DNA of 34,621 bases from the NCBI GenBank assembly GCA_035649895.1, contig DASRIS010000129.1, positions 1-34,621 of the forward strand, given 5' to 3'. The DNA comes from DASSUC01 sp035649895. Its GTDB lineage: Bacteria; Actinomycetota; Actinomycetes; Mycobacteriales; Micromonosporaceae. The position numbers were made by a program, and so were the translations under genes. Below are positions 8,162 to 15,453 of this stretch, piece by piece. Under the pieces are notes generated by a model. It was not told the origin of the DNA. It searched no databases and saw only the letters and a list, made by a program, of their open reading frames with translations. Numbering within the stretch: position 1 is the first letter of the stretch; every line of letters starts with the position of its first letter.

Positions 8162-8793
8162 TCACGGTCTACGGCGACCTCGCGTGCCCCTTCGCGAGCC
8201 TGGCGCTGCACGGGCTGCGGGCCGCCCGCACACGTGCGGCCCGCGGCGACATCGCCCTGGACATACGCCCGTTCCCGCTGGAGCTGATCAACGAGCGCCC
8301 ACACCGGCGGTCGACGCTCGAGGCGGAGAAGGGGGCGCTCACCGCGGTCGAGCCGGCGCTGGGCTGGCGGGCATGGCCGGACGGGGCGGACTCCGCGTGG
8401 CCGGTCTCCACGCTGCTGCCGCTGGCCGCGGTGGTCGCCGCCAACCGCCCCTCGGCCGGCGGGCTCGCCGCCGGGGACGCCCTTGACGCAGCCCTGCGGC
8501 ACGCCTTCTACGTCGAGGGACGCTGCATCACGCTGCTGCCCGTGGTGCTCGACGCCGCCAGCGGCTGCCCGGAGGTGAACGCCGATGCGCTCGCCGAGGA
8601 GCTGCGCGGCGGCGTGGGCATCGCCGAGGTGGTGGACGGGGCGGGCAAGGACCGGGTGGCGCGCGGCAGCCCGCACGTCTTCGCCGGCGGGCGCGACTGG
8701 CTCAACCCAGGGGTGGAGCTGGACCCGCAGACGCACCGGGTGACCCGCTACGACCCAGCCGTCTACGACGAGATCGTCGCCGCCGCGGCCTGA
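8158..8793 (+). CDS. DsbA-fold thioredoxin-like protein
   Basis: This 211-residue protein resembles the DsbA/FrnE/2-hydroxychromene-2-carboxylate isomerase group. It starts with a thioredoxin strand and active-site loop, VYGDLACPFAS, in which Cys10 is followed by Pro-Phe-Ala-Ser rather than a second cysteine, so a simple CXXC disulfide exchange is not possible. A helical insertion follows, and the cis-proline loop appears as GSPHVFAGG. The end, with DPAVYDEIV, is usual for this family. The GTG at 8158 overlaps the preceding stop (GTGA). Coupling to the MBL-fold hydrolase suggests the two work on the same process, possibly glutathione- or mycothiol-linked detoxification; that is speculation. 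Confidence 0.85.
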   Translation: MITVYGDLACPFASLALHGLRAARTRAARGDIALDIRPFPLELINERPHRRSTLEAEKGALTAVEPALGWRAWPDGADSAWPVSTLLPLAAVVAANRPSAGGLAAGDALDAALRHAFYVEGRCITLLPVVLDAASGCPEVNADALAEELRGGVGIAEVVDGAGKDRVARGSPHVFAGGRDWLNPGVELDPQTHRVTRYDPAVYDEIVAAAA

Positions 8794-8855
8794 CCGGGCG
8801 GGCGCCTACCGTCAGGTGCCTGAGCGGTAGCCACCGGACCTGCCGGCCGCCATAC

Positions 8856-8909
8856 GCGCGGTGTGGTGATGCCTCGCCCAGTTTCAAGCAGGGCATCACC
8901 ACGCCGCGC
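8856..8909. terminator. Strong two-way terminator hairpin
   Basis: Bases 8856-8873 and 8892-8909 form an 18-bp stem with a single G-T wobble position and an 18-base loop. It sits between two convergent genes (ends at 8793 and 8926) and should stop transcription from both sides. Confidence 0.8.
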
Positions 8910-8925
8910 CGGTGCCGAGAAATCC

Positions 8926-9978
8926 TCAGGTGGAAATGTACCTGACGGCTTCGTAGAGGCCACCGACCTGGTCACCGTAGTAGGGCGAGAACATGTACTG
9001 CGGGAGGCTCGTGTACTTGAAGTCGTTGTGGCCGTTGATATAGCCCCACGAACCGTCAAACCAGTTCAGCCATGCGCCACCGGAGGAGCCACCGGTCATA
9101 TAGTTGACCATATAGATGGTGCCCCCGCCGCCGTCGTACGTGGGTCCTTCGTCCGCGACAAGGCAGCAGCCGTCGAATGGGTAGCCCTGGGGGTATCCGA
9201 AGGCGTACATGTAGTAGCCGGTCCCGTAGTTCCACGCGATGCCCTGGCCACCGAGGTAGTCCGTGATCCGCCAGCCGCCGCTGCGGTACATGACCGCGGC
9301 GCCGACGTCGTTGGCGAAGTCGTTGTTGTTGTAGAACCAGGCCGTCGTCGTCCACAGCTGGTAGGCGTACCAGTGGCCGTACGGGGCGGAGCCGCTGTCG
9401 TAGTTCGGGACGAAGGTCCAGTTGGTGGCCCAGGTCTGGCTGCCGGTGAGGCAGTGCCCGGCGGTCCACACCACAGACCTGCCTTCGGTGTTGACGATCG
9501 TGCCCGAGCAGACGTAGTTGCCACCGAGCAGGGTGAAGAAGACCTTGCCGTAGGTGCGCGCGACCGGGTGGCCGACCGGGTAGCCCGGGTAGTAGGACAT
9601 CGGCTGCACCGTGGTCGACGCCGCCGTGGACCCGGCGCTCGGCGCACCCGGGGCGACCTGCATGGGCGGCCCTTGCGGCCGGGTCGGGGCCTTGGCGACC
9701 CGCTCGGCGGTGGCGGCGCTCCTCATCGCCGGCAGCTCGGAGTCTGGCTTGGCCGCCTTCATCCGCTCCGCCGTCCAGTACCGCTTCAGGGCCGTCTGGT
9801 GGGCCTCGGCTCCGGTGCCTGTCACGGTGCGGGCCACGTCCGGGCTGAGCATGGCCGTGCCGCTCGTGACGGTGCCGGTCGTCGTCGGGGCTTTCGCCTC
9901 TGCCACCGCCGCGGTTGCCAGCGCGGAGGTGAGCACCGCGGCGACAACGATCAGAACCTGTAATGGCCTACGGCGCAT
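8926..9978 (-). CDS. Secreted trypsin-like serine peptidase
   Basis: This 350-residue protein is a secreted chymotrypsin-fold serine protease, closest in look to V8/glutamyl endopeptidase-like enzymes of actinobacteria. The ATG at 9978 has GAGGAG five bases upstream. Residues 1-28 are a signal peptide: MRRRP, a hydrophobic core, then ATAAVAEA as a likely cleavage area. Residues ~30-120 look like a propeptide. The catalytic triad is visible as His175 in TAGHC, Asp220 or Asp224 in NDFANDVGAA, and Ser299 in GGSSGGAW. A cysteine in VCSGT and the one after His175 can form the family disulfide; there is also an unusual DGCC pair. The mature domain is rich in Tyr, Trp and Gly. The cleavage specificity is not known. 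Confidence 0.9.
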   Translation of the reverse strand: MRRRPLQVLIVVAAVLTSALATAAVAEAKAPTTTGTVTSGTAMLSPDVARTVTGTGAEAHQTALKRYWTAERMKAAKPDSELPAMRSAATAERVAKAPTRPQGPPMQVAPGAPSAGSTAASTTVQPMSYYPGYPVGHPVARTYGKVFFTLLGGNYVCSGTIVNTEGRSVVWTAGHCLTGSQTWATNWTFVPNYDSGSAPYGHWYAYQLWTTTAWFYNNNDFANDVGAAVMYRSGGWRITDYLGGQGIAWNYGTGYYMYAFGYPQGYPFDGCCLVADEGPTYDGGGGTIYMVNYMTGGSSGGAWLNWFDGSWGYINGHNDFKYTSLPQYMFSPYYGDQVGGLYEAVRYIST

Positions 9979-10038
9979 GTCGTCTCCTCTCCCCGGGGCA
10001 GGATTCCCGCACAATGTATCGCCGCTCGGCGTATCATC

Positions 10039-10060
10039 ATTATCAATACTTTGATGTATT
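10039..10060 (-). promoter_or_regulatory. AT-rich promoter/operator region of the protease
   Basis: The gap 9979-10295 (317 bases) holds no gene. Around 10030-10110 it is strikingly AT-rich for this genome. On the minus strand GATAAT (10039-10044) resembles a -10 box, and the inverted repeat AATAC (10045-10049) / GTATT (10056-10060) lies just upstream of it, where a repressor or activator could bind. No matching -35 was found. The rest of the gap, toward the methyltransferase, is GC-rich and contains a short GTCCGG repeat. Confidence 0.35.
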
Positions 10061-10230
10061 CAGATGGCGCAATGTCGATCCAATCATCATGAGAGACCCG
10101 GTAACCGCCGCTGGGAACCTTCCTACCACCCCAGCGGCAAACAAGGTCGATAATCGTACGTCCGGTGGCGCATCGCATTTTCCATCTCCTGGCTCCGCTG
10201 GCGCTGGTGGCTGTCGGCCAGGCCGGGTCG

Positions 10231-10253
10231 GTCCGGGTCCGGGTCCGGGTCCG
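10231..10253. repeat. Short tandem repeat of GTCCGG
   Basis: Nearly four tandem copies of the hexamer GTCCGG occupy 10231-10253, 43 bases before the methyltransferase start. This is a simple repeat that could vary in copy number; no function is visible. Confidence 0.7.
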
Positions 10254-10295
10254 TCGTCCGTCCAGGCCGGGCGGGTGGGGTTCTAGGCTGGGTGG

Positions 10296-11453
10296 GTGGG
10301 GCCGCAGCCGCTGGACGTCGCGTTGGCCGAGGTGCGCTCGCTGCTGCTGGCGCCGGAGACGCTGGTGCGCGCGGTCGCGGCCGGCCGCCGCCGCGGGCAG
10401 ACCCCATCCTGGGTACGGGCCGAGCTGCGGCCGGTGTCGCTGCGCGCCGGCCCGGCGCTACAGGTGGTGACCTCGGACGGAGCCCGCCCGTCCACCCGCA
10501 ACATCTCCTGGGGAGAGCCGGCGGCGCTGGTCGTCGACGCGCTGCTGGCCGAGCCGTTCGGCAACTGGCATGTGGAGACCACTGACGCCACCGTGCAGCT
10601 GCGGGTGACCAAGAAGGGCGAGGCGCAGCTGCACCGGTCCGCGGCCGACCGGCCCGCGCCGCCGCCGCGCGGTCATGACCGGGAGAAGGAGTACCTGCTC
10701 GACCCGGGCGACCCGCTCTTCGCCACGGTCGGCGGCAACGCGGCGAAGCGGCGGCAGGTGGACGCGTTCCTACGGGCGCTGGACGCCACGCTGACCGGGA
10801 CGCTGCCCGAGCCGCTGCGCGTGGTGGACCTGGGCTGCGGCAACGCGTACCTGACCTTTGCCGCGTTCCGCTTCCTGTCCTCGCGCGGGCTGGACGTGTC
10901 GCTGGTCGGCGTTGACCTGCGGCCGGACCAGCGGGAGCGCAACACCGCACTGGCCGCGCAGCTCGGCTGGGCGGAGCGGGTCCGCTTCGTCGCGGGGTCC
11001 ATCATGGAGGCTCCGGTCGCCGGGGCGGATGTAGTGCTCGCCTTGCACGCCTGCGACACGGCGACCGATGAGGCGCTGGCCCGAGCCGTGCGCTGGGGGG
11101 CACCGTACGTCCTCGCCGCGCCGTGCTGCCATCACGACCTCGCGGCCCAGCTGCGCGGTGCACCGGCCCCGCCGCCGTACGCCCTGCTCACCCGGCAGCC
11201 GATCCTGCGCGAGCGCTTCGCCGACGTGCTCACCGACGCGCTGCGCGCGGCCTTGCTGCGGCTGCACGGCTACCGGGTGGACGTGGTCGAGTTCGTCGAC
11301 TCCGCGCATACTCCGCGTAACCTCCTACTGCGCGGGCGGCGTACCGGTGCGCCGCCAACGGCGGAGCAGCGCGCCGAGTACGAGGCGCTGGTGGCGGCGT
11401 GGGGTGTCCGCCCCCGCCTGGCGGAGCTCCTCGCCTGGAGTGCCAGCCAGTAG
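10296..11453 (+). CDS. Class I SAM-dependent methyltransferase (METTL25-like)
   Basis: This 385-residue protein has an N-terminal alpha/beta region (residues 1-150) and a C-terminal Rossmann-type methyltransferase domain. The AdoMet-binding motif I is VVDLGCGNAYL with Asp178, Gly180 and Gly182; an acidic residue after strand 2 (VGVDLRPDQ) and VLALHACDTATDEAL follow. The later PCCHHDL motif is typical of the methyltransferase_32 / METTL25-RRNAD1-like group. The substrate is unknown; RNA or protein is possible from the family. The GTG at 10296 is the best start in a G-rich context without a clean ribosome site. It is convergent with the copper operon. Confidence 0.85.
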   Translation: MGPQPLDVALAEVRSLLLAPETLVRAVAAGRRRGQTPSWVRAELRPVSLRAGPALQVVTSDGARPSTRNISWGEPAALVVDALLAEPFGNWHVETTDATVQLRVTKKGEAQLHRSAADRPAPPPRGHDREKEYLLDPGDPLFATVGGNAAKRRQVDAFLRALDATLTGTLPEPLRVVDLGCGNAYLTFAAFRFLSSRGLDVSLVGVDLRPDQRERNTALAAQLGWAERVRFVAGSIMEAPVAGADVVLALHACDTATDEALARAVRWGAPYVLAAPCCHHDLAAQLRGAPAPPPYALLTRQPILRERFADVLTDALRAALLRLHGYRVDVVEFVDSAHTPRNLLLRGRRTGAPPTAEQRAEYEALVAAWGVRPRLAELLAWSASQ

Positions 11454-11539
11454 CGGCTGAGGCCAGCATCTGGGACAACCGGACCGGAGCCCGCACGCAG
11501 CGAGCGGCTGACGGGACACGGCCCCGGCAGCCGCTCGGC

Positions 11540-11606
11540 ACCTCGGGCTCACCGAGGTTGTCGGGACTGGTGGAGATGGTCGAAGCCACCTCGGCGTGCA
11601 CCGAGG
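11540..11606. terminator. Two hairpins with the same stem between convergent genes
   Basis: ACCTCGG at 11540-11546 pairs with CCGAGGT at 11552-11558 across 5 bases, and CCTCGG at 11589-11594 pairs with CCGAGG at 11601-11606 across 6 bases. They lie between the methyltransferase and copA gene ends and are likely terminators. Confidence 0.4.
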
Positions 11607-11635
11607 CGGTGGTGGCCGGCTGCCCGTCGAGTTTG

Positions 11636-13918
11636 TCAACGGTGTGTGCCGGCGCCCACCCGCTTCTCCTCGACGCCGACCAGCGCGGTGCCGGAGTGGC
11701 CGGGTGCCGGCGGCGCCGCCCGGAAGCGGAACAGGCGCAGGCTGTTCGACACGACGAAGACGCTGGAGAAGGCCATCGCCGCCGCGGCCAGCACCGGCGT
11801 GACCCAGCCCGCGGCGGCCAGCGGGATCGCCGCGACGTTGTAGGCGAATGCCCAGAACAGGTTGCCCTTGATCGTGCGCAGCGTGGCCCGGGACAGCCGG
11901 ATGGCGTCGGGCGCGGCGGTCAGGTCACCGCGGACCAGCGTGAGGTCGGACGCCTCGATGGCCACGTCGGTGCCGGTGCCCATGGCGATGCCGAGGTCGG
12001 CCGCTGCGAGTGCGGCGGCGTCGTTGACCCCGTCGCCGACCATCGCGACCACCCGGCCCTCGCCTTGCAGCCGGGTGACCACGTCCACCTTTTCCGCGGG
12101 CAGGACCTCGGCGACCACCCGGTCGATGCCGACCTCCGCGGCCACCGCCTCGGCCGTCGCCCTGGTGTCCCCGGTGAGCAGCACCGGGGTCAGGCCGAGC
12201 GCGCGCAGCCGCCGTACCGCCTCGGCCGAGGTGGGCTTTACGGTGTCCGCGACGAGCAGCGCGCCCCGGTAGGCGCCGTCCCAGGCGACCGCGACCACGG
12301 TACGGCCGTCCGGGTCCAGCTCCGGGACGGCGATGCCGCGCTCGGCGAGCAGGGCCGGGCGGCCGACGAGCACGTCGTGACCGTCCACTGTGCCCTGCGC
12401 GCCGAGCCCGGCCAGCGCCTGGAAGCCGGTGACCGGCCGCGGCTGGCCCGGCGCAGCCGCGACCACCGCCCGGGCGATCGGGTGCTCGGACGCGTGCTCC
12501 ACCGCCGCGGCGTACCCCAGCAGCTCCTCAGCCTGGACCCCGGCGGCGGGCGCGGCGCCCACGACGGCCATCCGCCCCTGCGTGACCGTGCCGGTCTTGT
12601 CCAGCACCACCGTGTCGATCCGGCGGGTGGCCTCCAGCACCTCCGGCCCGCGTACCAGGATGCCCAGCTGGGCGCCGCGGCCGGTGCCCACCAGCAGGGC
12701 GGTCGGCGTGGCCAGGCCCAGGGCGCAGGGGCAGGCCACGATGAGCACCGCTACCGCGGTCGCCATCGCCTCCGCCACCGGCCGGCCGCTGCCGGTCCAG
12801 AAGCCGAACGTGGCCACGGCGAGGCTGATGACAACGGGTACGAACACCGCGCTGACCCGGTCGGCGAGGCGCTGCACCGGTGCCTTGCCGGACTGCGCCT
12901 CGGTCACCAGCCTGGCTATCTGGGCGAGCTGGGTCTCGGCGCCGACCCGGGTGGCCCGGACCACCAGCCGGCCGCCCTGGTTGACGGTGGCGCCCACCAC
13001 GGCAGCGCCGGGCTCGACCTCGACCGGCACGCTCTCCCCGGTCAGCATGCTCATGTCCACGGCGCTGGCGCCCTCGACCACGACCCCGTCAGTGGCGATC
13101 TTCTCGCCGGGCCGGGCCGCGAAGAGGTCGCCCACCCGCAGCTCGCCGATGGGCACCCGCTGCTCGGTGCCGTCGCGCAGCACCGCCACGTCCTTGGCGC
13201 CGAGCCGCATCAGCGCCCGCAGCGCCGACCCGGCCCGGCGCTTGGCCCGGGCCTCGAAGTAGCGCCCGGCGAGGAGGAAGGTGGTCAGCGCCGTGCCGAC
13301 CTCCAGGTAGTGGTGGCCGCCCGGGCCGAACAGGGCGTAGCAGCTCCACGCGTAGGACACCACGACGCCCAGCGAGATCAGCGTGTCCATGGTGGCGCTC
13401 GCGTGGCGCAGGTTGAGCCAGGCGGCCCGGTGGAACGGCCAGGCGCCCCACACCACGACCGGTGAGGCCAGCGCGAACGCGAGCCAGTCGGCGTCGGCGA
13501 ACCGCAGCGCCGGCACCATGGACAGCAGCAGCACGGGGATGCCGAGAACGGCGCTGACCAGCAGCCGTTGCCGTAGCGCGGCCTCCGCGTGGTCGGCGGC
13601 CGCGTCCGCCGCATCGCCGGCCGCCGCGACACCGGCCGCGGCGCCGGACGGGTGCGCGCCGGACGGGTGCGCGCCGGACGGCGGGCCGGCGACCGGCGCG
13701 GGACGGGGCTCGGGTGGTGTGGTCGCCGTGTAGCCGGTCGCCTCCACGGTGGAGACCAGGTCGCCGACGGTCACCGTCTCGGGGTAGCTGACGCGTGCGG
13801 TCTCGGTGGCGAAGTTGACGCTCGCCGCCACCCCGTCCATCCGGTTCAGCTTCTTCTCGACGCGGGCCGCACAGGACGCACAGGTCATGCCTCCGATGCG
13901 CAGGTCGACCGTTGCCAT
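11636..13918 (-). CDS. copA: Copper-exporting P1B-type ATPase
   Basis: This 760-residue P1B-1 ATPase pumps Cu(I) out of the cytoplasm. An N-terminal heavy-metal domain carries GMTCASC at residues ~10-16. A disordered linker with three PSGAH-type repeats (DNA 13646-13681) leads to eight predicted membrane helices. The actuator domain has TGES, the transport site is Cys396-Pro-Cys398, the phosphorylated aspartate is Asp440 in DKTGT, the nucleotide domain has EHP, and GDGVND starts at Gly628. YN and MAFSSVFVVSN in the last helices complete the Cu(I) signature. The ATG at 13918 lies three bases after the preceding gene's stop. It is the last gene of the csoR operon, so it should be induced by copper through CsoR. 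Confidence 0.96.
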   Translation of the reverse strand: MATVDLRIGGMTCASCAARVEKKLNRMDGVAASVNFATETARVSYPETVTVGDLVSTVEATGYTATTPPEPRPAPVAGPPSGAHPSGAHPSGAAAGVAAAGDAADAAADHAEAALRQRLLVSAVLGIPVLLLSMVPALRFADADWLAFALASPVVVWGAWPFHRAAWLNLRHASATMDTLISLGVVVSYAWSCYALFGPGGHHYLEVGTALTTFLLAGRYFEARAKRRAGSALRALMRLGAKDVAVLRDGTEQRVPIGELRVGDLFAARPGEKIATDGVVVEGASAVDMSMLTGESVPVEVEPGAAVVGATVNQGGRLVVRATRVGAETQLAQIARLVTEAQSGKAPVQRLADRVSAVFVPVVISLAVATFGFWTGSGRPVAEAMATAVAVLIVACPCALGLATPTALLVGTGRGAQLGILVRGPEVLEATRRIDTVVLDKTGTVTQGRMAVVGAAPAAGVQAEELLGYAAAVEHASEHPIARAVVAAAPGQPRPVTGFQALAGLGAQGTVDGHDVLVGRPALLAERGIAVPELDPDGRTVVAVAWDGAYRGALLVADTVKPTSAEAVRRLRALGLTPVLLTGDTRATAEAVAAEVGIDRVVAEVLPAEKVDVVTRLQGEGRVVAMVGDGVNDAAALAAADLGIAMGTGTDVAIEASDLTLVRGDLTAAPDAIRLSRATLRTIKGNLFWAFAYNVAAIPLAAAGWVTPVLAAAAMAFSSVFVVSNSLRLFRFRAAPPAPGHSGTALVGVEEKRVGAGTHR

Positions 13919-13921
13919 CGC

Positions 13922-14869
13922 CTAGGTCACCACCAGCGTGTAGGCGGCCGTACGCACCTGCCCGGCCACCTGGAAGTCGAAGAACACGCGGTAGCGGCCC
14001 GGGCTCGGCGCGGCGAGCCAGAACTTGACCGCCGTGCCGGCCAGCCGCTCCTCCGGGTGCACGTGCACGTAGCCCAGGTCACCCTCGCGCAGCACCACCA
14101 GGTGGCCGTACGCCCCGAGGTAGGGCTGCAGCGCGGCCGGTCCGGCCGGGGTGTTCACCCGGAACAGCAGCGGGCGCATCGTGCCGACCTCGGGCGTGCC
14201 CTCGTAGCTGACGGTGTGGCCGTCCACTGTGGCGGTCCGGTCCGCAGCGGGCAGCGCCACCGGCCGGTACGTCCCGGCGGCGACCAGGTCGACACCGAGG
14301 GTCAGCGAGGTCCGGGCGCCGTCGCGGCGTACGGCCACGAAGTCGGCGTAGGCCCGCCACGAGCCGGGCTCGGCCAGCCGCAGGTCAACGCTCCACGTGC
14401 CGTCCGCCGCCATCGTCGGGTGCAGGTGCTGGTAGCCGGTCAGGTCGCGGCGTACCACCACCAGGTGCAGGGGCTTGTCGTGCTCGACCGCGAAGGTCGT
14501 CACCGGCTGGCGGTCCGGCCCGTCCACACGGAACCGGAACTGCCCTGGCGTGCCTGCCGTGAACCCGGTGGCTTCTGGGACCATCGTGTAGCCGTGGGCG
14601 GAGACGGCGAGGCCCGAGGCCTCCCCGGCTCCGGTCGGCGCGTTTGTGCCGGCGCCGCTGCTCCCGTCGTGCCCGTCGCCGGGGGCCCCGCCCCTGCCAT
14701 GACCGTGCCCGTCTTCGGCGGTCCCGCTCTCGGTGTGCGCCGCCGGCCCGCCGTCCGTCCTGCCCACCGTGCGCCCGACCGAGAAGCCGAGGATCATGAC
14801 GAGGGCGAGCACGCCGGCGAACGCAGCCAGGCGGGGGGCGACCCGGTCGCGCTCAGGCTGCGAGCTCAT
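13922..14869 (-). CDS. Membrane-anchored His-rich protein of the copper operon
   Basis: This 315-residue protein has no assured name. A short basic N-terminus is followed by one membrane helix (residues ~14-35), then a His/Gly/Asp-rich linker (HGHGRGG, GDGHDG), and an extracellular part made of two similar beta-rich units. Each unit contains a strand with a histidine pattern, GYQHLHP near residue 146 and GYVHVHP near residue 271, preceded by HLVVVRRD or HLVVLREG. This internal duplication and the many histidines suggest copper binding outside the membrane. The ATG at 14869 overlaps copZ by 17 bases and is preceded by GAGGCGGGG; copA follows after 3 bases. Placement inside a copper operon is strong evidence for a role in copper handling; the exact role is inference. 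Confidence 0.8.
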   Translation of the reverse strand: MSSQPERDRVAPRLAAFAGVLALVMILGFSVGRTVGRTDGGPAAHTESGTAEDGHGHGRGGAPGDGHDGSSGAGTNAPTGAGEASGLAVSAHGYTMVPEATGFTAGTPGQFRFRVDGPDRQPVTTFAVEHDKPLHLVVVRRDLTGYQHLHPTMAADGTWSVDLRLAEPGSWRAYADFVAVRRDGARTSLTLGVDLVAAGTYRPVALPAADRTATVDGHTVSYEGTPEVGTMRPLLFRVNTPAGPAALQPYLGAYGHLVVLREGDLGYVHVHPEERLAGTAVKFWLAAPSPGRYRVFFDFQVAGQVRTAAYTLVVT

Positions 14870-15062
14870 ACCCCGCCTCGTCGACCGCGGCGCGCACGTC
14901 GTCACGGGCCAGCGGGCCGTCGCTGGTCACCGTGACCGCGCCGGTGGGCAGGTCAACGGCGACGTCCTGGACACCGGGCAGCTTGGTCAGCTCACCGGTG
15001 ACCGCCTGTACGCAGTGGCCACAGGTCATCCCGGAGACCGTGTACGTGGTCTGGACCGACAT
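14853..15062 (-). CDS. copZ: Copper chaperone, heavy-metal-associated domain
   Basis: This 69-residue protein is a single HMA (Atx1-like) domain. It carries the metal-binding loop GMTCGHC at residues ~11-17 and the usual beta-alpha-beta-beta-alpha-beta pattern, ending DEAGYELAA. It should carry Cu(I) in the cytoplasm and pass it to the N-terminal domain of CopA. The ATG at 15062 has AAGGAAG three to four bases upstream. It lies 45 bases downstream of csoR and overlaps the next gene by 17 bases, so it is in the middle of the CsoR-controlled operon. The His between the cysteines (CGHC) is common in bacterial CopZ proteins. Confidence 0.93.
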   Translation of the reverse strand: MSVQTTYTVSGMTCGHCVQAVTGELTKLPGVQDVAVDLPTGAVTVTSDGPLARDDVRAAVDEAGYELAA

Positions 15063-15107
15063 GTGCTTCCTTTCGTCGTTGTCGTCACTGGCAGCGGTAC
15101 AGCAAGA

Positions 15108-15410
15108 TCATGAACGTACGAGCCGCGCGATGGCGTCGGACGCCTCCTTCACCTTCGGCGCGGGGTCGCCCTCGCGGGCAGCCGCGACGACGCAGTGCGC
15201 GAGGTGGCTCTCCAGCAGGCTGACCGCCACCGCCTGGAGCGCCCGGGTGGCCGCGGAGATCTGGGTGAGCACGTCAATGCAGTAGACGTCCTCCTCAACC
15301 ATCCGCTGCAACCCGCGCACCTGGCCCTCGATCCGCCTCAGTCGGCCGAGCAGCGCCGGCTTGTCGGTGGCGTAGCCGTAGGGGGGCGCTGGGGTGTCGT
15401 CTCTGGTCAC
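15108..15410 (-). CDS. csoR: Copper-sensing repressor CsoR
   Basis: This 100-residue all-helical protein is a CsoR-family repressor that releases DNA when it binds Cu(I). The three copper ligands are present as Cys44 (DVYCIDVL), His69 and Cys73 (ESHLAHC); their spacing of 25 and 4 residues equals that of M. tuberculosis CsoR (Cys36, His61, Cys65). The N-terminal GRLRRIEGQVRG motif is family-defining. The GTG at 15410 lies only two bases from the operator palindrome and seven bases after a TATAGT -10 box on the minus strand, so the mRNA is probably leaderless. It heads the operon csoR-copZ-His-rich protein-copA. Confidence 0.95.
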   Translation of the reverse strand: MTRDDTPAPPYGYATDKPALLGRLRRIEGQVRGLQRMVEEDVYCIDVLTQISAATRALQAVAVSLLESHLAHCVVAAAREGDPAPKVKEASDAIARLVRS

Positions 15411-15412
15411 GC

Positions 15413-15445
15413 CGCCGACTATACCCCAGGTGGGTATAGTCGGCG
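15413..15445 (-). promoter_or_regulatory. CsoR operator and -10 box
   Basis: A perfect inverted repeat with 14-base arms (15413-15426 and 15432-15445) and a 5-base centre contains the core TATACCC/GGGTATA typical of CsoR sites. On the minus strand its proximal arm includes TATAGT, a good -10 box, ending seven bases before the csoR GTG. Bound CsoR would therefore block the promoter directly. No good -35 is seen. Confidence 0.85.
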
Positions 15446-15453
15446 CGCCGGGC

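Noticed and set aside
11399..13465. 688-codon open frame on the plus strand opposite copA.
   Set aside because: It is the antisense shadow of copA in high-GC DNA; its composition is that of a third-position mirror and copA has all family motifs.
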